Below are positions 5,732 through 8,110 of a DNA stretch of 8,110 nucleotides, piece by piece. The stretch's first letter is position 1. Each line of letters opens with the position of its first letter. Source of the stretch: SG8-41 sp029864385 (GTDB lineage: Bacteria; Pseudomonadota; Gammaproteobacteria; Burkholderiales; SG8-41); contig JAOTTL010000162.1 of assembly GCA_029864385.1 (NCBI GenBank), positions 1-8,110 of the forward strand, in the 5' to 3' direction. The translations under genes were made by a program, and so were the position numbers. The notes under the pieces were generated by a model. The model was not told where the DNA came from. It saw only the letters and a list, made by a program, of their open reading frames with translations, and ran no database searches.

Positions 5732-6025
5732 TCAGGCTGCCAGCTTGATCAGTTGCACTTTCGGGCGACGCTTCTTGGCGGCCCGCCAGAGATCGTAAGC
5801 TGCCTGCATCTGCAACCACGATTCCGCCGAACCGCCGAGCCCTGCGGCAAGGCGAATTGCCATGTCTGCGCTCATCGCGGCGTGGCCGTTCACCACCCGC
5901 GAGAGCGCGACGCGCGACATGCCGAGCTTCCGCGCGAACTCGGTGACCGAAATCCGGCCCTTCGAAAGAACGGTGTCCCGAAGTACTTCTCCCGGGTGCG
6001 GTGGGTTGTACATGCGTGTCGTCAT
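5732..6025 (-). CDS. higA: HigA-family antitoxin (copy 1)
   Basis: The protein has 97 residues. It opens with PPHPGEVLRD (8-17), the signature start of HigA/VapI-type antitoxins, followed by an Xre-type helix-turn-helix at about 26-60 (SVTEFARKLGMSRVALSRVV). A C-terminal helix carries the family's SWLQMQAAYDLW pattern (69-80). It should neutralise the HigB toxin encoded just upstream and, as a dimer, repress the operon at the palindrome at 6322-6340. The start is ATG at 6025 because GAGGAG lies 6 nt before it, overlapping the toxin's TGA. An upstream in-frame ATG at 6082 falls inside the toxin gene and has no such signal. The intergenic gap is 10 nt, consistent with coupled translation. It is only distantly similar to the second HigA at 6607-6960, so this is not a recent duplication. 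Confidence 0.92.
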   Translation of the reverse strand: MTTRMYNPPHPGEVLRDTVLSKGRISVTEFARKLGMSRVALSRVVNGHAAMSADMAIRLAAGLGGSAESWLQMQAAYDLWRAAKKRRPKVQLIKLAA

Positions 6026-6035
6026 CGTTTGCTCC

Positions 6036-6314
6036 TCAGTGATAGTCCCGGTAGTCCACCAACACGGCATCCAGACCGTCAAAGGTAAAGGTCAGGCGCC
6101 AATTTTCATCCACCCACACGGCCCAATGGCCTTTGAGCTCGCCGGCCAGGGAATGACATCTCCAGCCCGGGAGGTTCATGTCTGCGGCGCTCCTGGCGGC
6201 ATCGAGCCGGCCGATTTGAAGCCGCAACCGTTTCTCGTGCTTTGGCTGGATGCCGGCCTTCGATCCATCGCGGAAGAACCGCTCAAGCCCCTTGTGCCGG
6301 AAGGTTTTGATCAC
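6036..6314 (-). CDS. higB: HigB-family RelE/ParE-fold toxin (copy 1)
   Basis: Starting from GTG at 6314 the product has 92 residues, the normal HigB length, and begins MIKTFRHKGLERFF like other family members. The C-terminal half shows the family pattern: W64, W67, N71-W72-R73 (NWRLTFTF) and the terminal DYRDYH. Members of this family are ribosome-dependent mRNA endonucleases held inactive by HigA. The toxin comes first in the operon, the usual higBA order. An ATG at 6341 would add 9 residues, but it lies within the promoter spacer, upstream of the predicted transcription start, and is rejected. The GTG lies 5 nt after the -10 box with no room for a ribosome binding site, suggesting a leaderless message. 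Confidence 0.88.
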   Translation of the reverse strand: MIKTFRHKGLERFFRDGSKAGIQPKHEKRLRLQIGRLDAARSAADMNLPGWRCHSLAGELKGHWAVWVDENWRLTFTFDGLDAVLVDYRDYH

Positions 6315-6319
6315 GGCAC

Positions 6320-6348
6320 AGTGTATCGTTATGCGATACAAATGTCAA
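6320..6348 (-). promoter_or_regulatory. higBA-1 promoter with palindromic operator
   Basis: On the minus strand TTGACA (6348-6343) is followed after 17 nt by TACACT (6325-6320), a strong sigma-70-type pair. A perfect palindrome, TGTATCG-ttatg-CGATACA (6322-6340), spans the spacer and -10 box, the expected place for HigA autorepression. The predicted transcription start is at or near 6314, the first base of the higB GTG codon. Spacer positions 8-12 (CGCAT) are identical to those in the second higBA promoter. Confidence 0.8.
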
Positions 6349-6401
6349 GATTCGGCCTTCAGCCGCAAACCAAAACGGAACGCAGCCGCCGATCGAAGCC
6401 G

Positions 6402-6457
6402 TGAATCGCGAATCGGACATGCAGCGCGTTCGCGTCCAGCCGACACTGGGCACTGGT
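6402..6457. repeat. Heptanucleotide repeats upstream of higBA-1
   Basis: GAATCGC and GAATCGG (6402-6415) form one pair, and CACTGGG and CACTGGT (6444-6457) form another. Both are short and separated by unrelated sequence. The first belongs to the AATCG heptamer family seen at 1564-1584. No promoter role is evident. Confidence 0.5.
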
Positions 6458-6470
6458 TAACGTAGTTATA

Positions 6471-6566
6471 GCCGCCGATTTGCGCCGATCAATAATCATC
6501 AATCATTAATCGTAAATCGAGCTTCGTGTAGAACCTGGGGTTTAACCGTAGATAAACGCGGAGATG
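6471..6566. repeat. Compound repeat, copy B
   Basis: This has the same architecture as 5609-5694. It starts with decamer GCCGCCGATT, then four exact heptamers AATCATC, AATCATT, AATCGTA, AATCGAG (6494-6521), then a core GCTTCGTGTAGAACCTGG, and ends TAACCGTAGATAAACGCGGA. It is in direct orientation relative to copy A, so the two copies flank the first higBA operon on both sides. It lies about 40 nt past the higA-2 stop codon, much as copy A lies past higA-1. Confidence 0.75.
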
Positions 6567-6606
6567 AATCGGGCCCAATCCTGTGTATTCCCGCGGATCT
6601 CAGCTC

Positions 6607-6960
6607 TCAGGCCATGGCCGGCAGCGGAGTGATTTCCGATTCAAGGCGCTTGCGCAGCACTCGCGCTGCCAGTTCCAAATCATACTGCGCCTGCAAATTC
6701 ATCCACATCTGCGGATCGACACCGAAAAGCCGCCCAAGCCGAAGGGCTGTGTCGGCGGATATCGCCCGTTGACCCGCGCATACCTCATCGATGCGTCGCT
6801 GCGGCACCTTGATCGCCTTGGCTACCCTGTAGCGAGTAAGCTCCATCGGTTCGATGAAGTCCTTCATCAGGACTTCCCCAGGGTGGATGGGTTTCAGCCG
6901 TCGGCCGGTTGAAACATCCGCGAAATTCATGCCATGCAGGCTTGCACGTTTGATGCTCAT
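6607..6960 (-). CDS. higA: HigA-family antitoxin (copy 2)
   Basis: From ATG at 6960 the protein has 117 residues. HPGEVLMKDF (26-35) marks the HigA family start, after an N-terminal extension of about 20 residues compared with the other HigA here. The helix-turn-helix spans about 41-78 (LTRYRVAKAIKVPQRRIDEV, then GQRAISADTALRL), followed by MWMNLQAQYDLE. It should bind and neutralise the adjacent HigB and repress the promoter at 7264-7292. The chosen ATG has GAGGA 8 nt upstream, inside the 15-nt gap after the toxin stop. A GTG at 6975, directly after the toxin's TAA, is in frame but would destroy that signal's spacing. A further ATG at 6930 (MNFADV) remains possible. Confidence 0.9.
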   Translation of the reverse strand: MSIKRASLHGMNFADVSTGRRLKPIHPGEVLMKDFIEPMELTRYRVAKAIKVPQRRIDEVCAGQRAISADTALRLGRLFGVDPQMWMNLQAQYDLELAARVLRKRLESEITPLPAMA

Positions 6961-6975
6961 CTTCTCGATCCTCAC

Positions 6976-7257
6976 TTAGTGGTAGTCCACGATTTCAACC
7001 TCGTGCGCGTCGCCGCCGTGCCAGCGGAAGCAGAGGCGCCACTGGTCATTGATCCGGATGCTCCATTGACCAGCCCGGCCGCGTTTCCGCGCTTCAAGCC
7101 GGTTGCCGGGTGGAACGCGGAGATTCTCCAGCCTCGTTGCCGCATCGATCAGCTTCAACTTTCGCCGGGCGGTTCCCTGTATCTCGCGAGGCAGCTTGCG
7201 GACTTCCCGACCTTCGAAAATGGCGGCCGTCAGCTTGTCGGCGAACGACTTGATCAC
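6976..7257 (-). CDS. higB: HigB-family RelE/ParE-fold toxin (copy 2)
   Basis: The protein has 93 residues and is a canonical HigB: MIKSFADK at the start, LRVPPGNRLEARKRG in the middle, GQWSIRINDQWRLCFRW (64-79), and EIVDYH at the C terminus. These are the conserved stretches of the plasmid-maintenance killer/HigB family, whose members cleave mRNA at the ribosome. The start is GTG at 7257, the only start that fits the family's N terminus. It lies 6 nt after the -10 box, so the message is probably leaderless. The TAA at 6978-6976 is followed 15 nt later by the antitoxin ATG. The toxin is full length with no frameshift, so the system is likely intact. Confidence 0.94.
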   Translation of the reverse strand: MIKSFADKLTAAIFEGREVRKLPREIQGTARRKLKLIDAATRLENLRVPPGNRLEARKRGRAGQWSIRINDQWRLCFRWHGGDAHEVEIVDYH

Positions 7258-7262
7258 GACCG

Positions 7263-7292
7263 AATACTAACGGGATGCGGTAGTATTGTCAA
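7263..7292 (-). promoter_or_regulatory. higBA-2 promoter with palindromic operator
   Basis: On the minus strand TTGACA (7292-7287) and TAGTAT (7269-7264) are 17 nt apart. An exact inverted repeat AATACTA (7263-7269) and TAGTATT (7281-7287), with an 11-nt spacer, covers the -10 box and the region next to the -35 box. Antitoxin binding there would block RNA polymerase. The predicted start of transcription is at or near 7257, the first base of higB. Confidence 0.82.
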
Positions 7293-7317
7293 GCGTTGTT
7301 ACCGCCGGTGAAGTGAG

Positions 7318-7670
7318 CCGCAGATAAAGAAGAAGCCTTGCCGCTGAGGCCGCCAAGGCCGCGGAGGAAAGGAAAAGCTTTACCGCCGAGGACGCAAAGG
7401 GCGCGGAGGAAGAGAAAAGCTTCACCGCAGAGGGCGCAAAGGACGCGAAGGATTACAAATTGAATTTAAGAAAAGCGGTAAGTCAGGAAGTGTCCTGACC
7501 ACTGGCTCCCCTGTATGCCACCCTTGGCGTTGTCTTGGCGTCCTTGGGGTTCGATTGAAATTATTGTCCCCTTGGTGTCCTTCGCGTCCTCCGCGCCCTT
7601 GGCGGTGAGGCTGTTATTTTCCTTGGCGCCCTCCGCGACCTTGGCGGTGAGGCTTCTTGCGTATCTGCGG
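7318..7670. repeat. 353-nt composite palindromic element of nonamer arrays
   Basis: The ends are inverted: CCGCAGATAAAGAAGAAGCC at 7318 matches the complement of the right end (CCGCAGATACGCAAGAAGCC) in 18 of 20 bases. The left arm has three 42-nt units starting at 7341, 7383 and 7425, each three nonamers (such as CCGCCGAGG) plus a 15-nt linker with AAAGCTT. The right arm holds the same units in inverse orientation, with linkers GAGGCTGTTATTTT and GAGGCTTCTT 42 nt apart. The centre of the whole element (about 7494) falls on a perfect hairpin GTCAGGA-agtg-TCCTGAC (7482-7499). No transposase or other ORF is supported. It lies 7 nt past the enolase-superfamily stop codon and about 25 nt upstream of the higBA-2 promoter. 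Confidence 0.8.
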
Positions 7671-7677
7671 TTGCATC

Positions 7678-8110
7678 TTACTTGACGCCGTAACGCCGCA
7701 GCGCATCCGGATCGAACTCCAGCCCCAGCCCCGGCTTCCGTGGAACCGCTAACTCCCCACCCTCCGGCACCGGCACTTCCTTGTAGAGCCTGAAAGTCCA
7801 CGGCATGTACTCGACCGTCAGCCCGTTCGGCACCGCGGCGATCAGATGCACCTGGATTTCCGGCACCAGGTGACTCACCACCGGCAGATTGAACGCCTCG
7901 GCCATCCCCGCGATCTTCAGCCACTGCGTGACACCACCCGCGCGCAGAATGTCGATCATGACGATGTCGACCGAGCGCGCCTCCAGCATCTGCCGGAACG
8001 GCACGATGCCGTAGACATACTCGCCGCCGGCGACGGGCGTCTTGAGCGCTGCGGTGACCCGCGCCAGACCGTCGTAATCATCGTGCGCTGTGACGTCCTC
8101 AAGCCAGAAG
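7678..8110 (-). CDS. Mandelate racemase/muconate lactonizing enzyme family protein (partial, C-terminal)
   Basis: Only the last 143 residues lie in the window; the gene continues past the right edge. The visible part is the end of the enolase-superfamily TIM barrel. FWLED at the window edge holds one metal-ligand Glu, and GGEY (residue 30 of the visible part) the next. VMIDILRAGG (Asp53) and VVSHLVPEI (His80) match the Asp-His dyad of mandelate racemase-subgroup enzymes. VEYMPW and the closing PGLGLEFDPDALRRYGV motif are typical C-terminal features. Such enzymes remove a proton alpha to a carboxylate, usually in racemase or sugar-acid dehydratase reactions. The exact substrate cannot be told. 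The stop is TAA at 7680-7678. The N-terminal capping domain, first metal ligand and catalytic Lys residues are outside the window. Confidence 0.9.
   Translation of the reverse strand, partial: FWLEDVTAHDDYDGLARVTAALKTPVAGGEYVYGIVPFRQMLEARSVDIVMIDILRAGGVTQWLKIAGMAEAFNLPVVSHLVPEIQVHLIAAVPNGLTVEYMPWTFRLYKEVPVPEGGELAVPRKPGLGLEFDPDALRRYGVK

Noticed and set aside
6036..6341. ATG start at 6341 for the first HigB
   Set aside because: It lies in the promoter spacer, upstream of the predicted transcription start, and the GTG at 6314 gives the standard MIK... N terminus.
7318..7670. Insertion sequence with a transposase
   Set aside because: There is no transposase ORF; the 152-codon minus ORF here (7466-7924) is repeat sequence running into the wrong frame of the enolase-superfamily gene.

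Overview
The window looks like chromosomal DNA from a high-GC, Gram-negative environmental bacterium. The protein families would fit an uncultured betaproteobacterium or another repeat-rich soil or sediment lineage, but the phylum cannot be fixed from sequence alone. All supported genes are on the minus strand. They are separated by unusually long, repeat-packed intergenic stretches.

Reading in the direction of transcription (right to left): (1) 8110-7678, the C-terminal 143 residues of an enolase-superfamily (mandelate racemase/muconate lactonizing type) enzyme; (2) 7670-7318, a 353-nt giant imperfect palindrome built of 9-nt repeats; (3) 7292-6607, a higBA toxin-antitoxin operon with a clear promoter and operator; (4) 6566-6471, a compound repeat; (5) 6348-5732, a second, divergent higBA operon with the same promoter design; (6) 5694-5609, a second copy of the compound repeat; (7) 5587-5096, the [2Fe-2S] subunit of a xanthine dehydrogenase-family molybdenum hydroxylase; (8) 5096-4833, decamer repeats and a 209-nt inverted-repeat element; (9) 4808-1575, a 1077-residue fused molybdopterin plus FAD subunit of the same hydroxylase; (10) 1584-1, about 1.5 kb with no confident gene, holding nearly every repeat class plus an intrinsic terminator.

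The hydroxylase genes together supply the standard electron path, Mo cofactor to two [2Fe-2S] clusters to FAD, for hydroxylating an unidentified aldehyde or N-heterocycle. The neighbouring enolase-superfamily gene suggests a catabolic setting. The two higBA loci look like accessory modules placed between these metabolic genes, each bounded by repeats.

The most unusual aspect is the intergenic architecture. Tandem arrays with periods of exactly 7, 9 (organised as 42-nt units of three nonamers plus a 15-nt linker) and 10 nt occur in nearly every gap, often as inverted pairs. They touch gene ends closely enough to form two stop codons. Both higB genes begin with GTG at or within a base or so of the transcription start predicted from a TTGACA-17-nt promoter, suggesting leaderless toxin translation.
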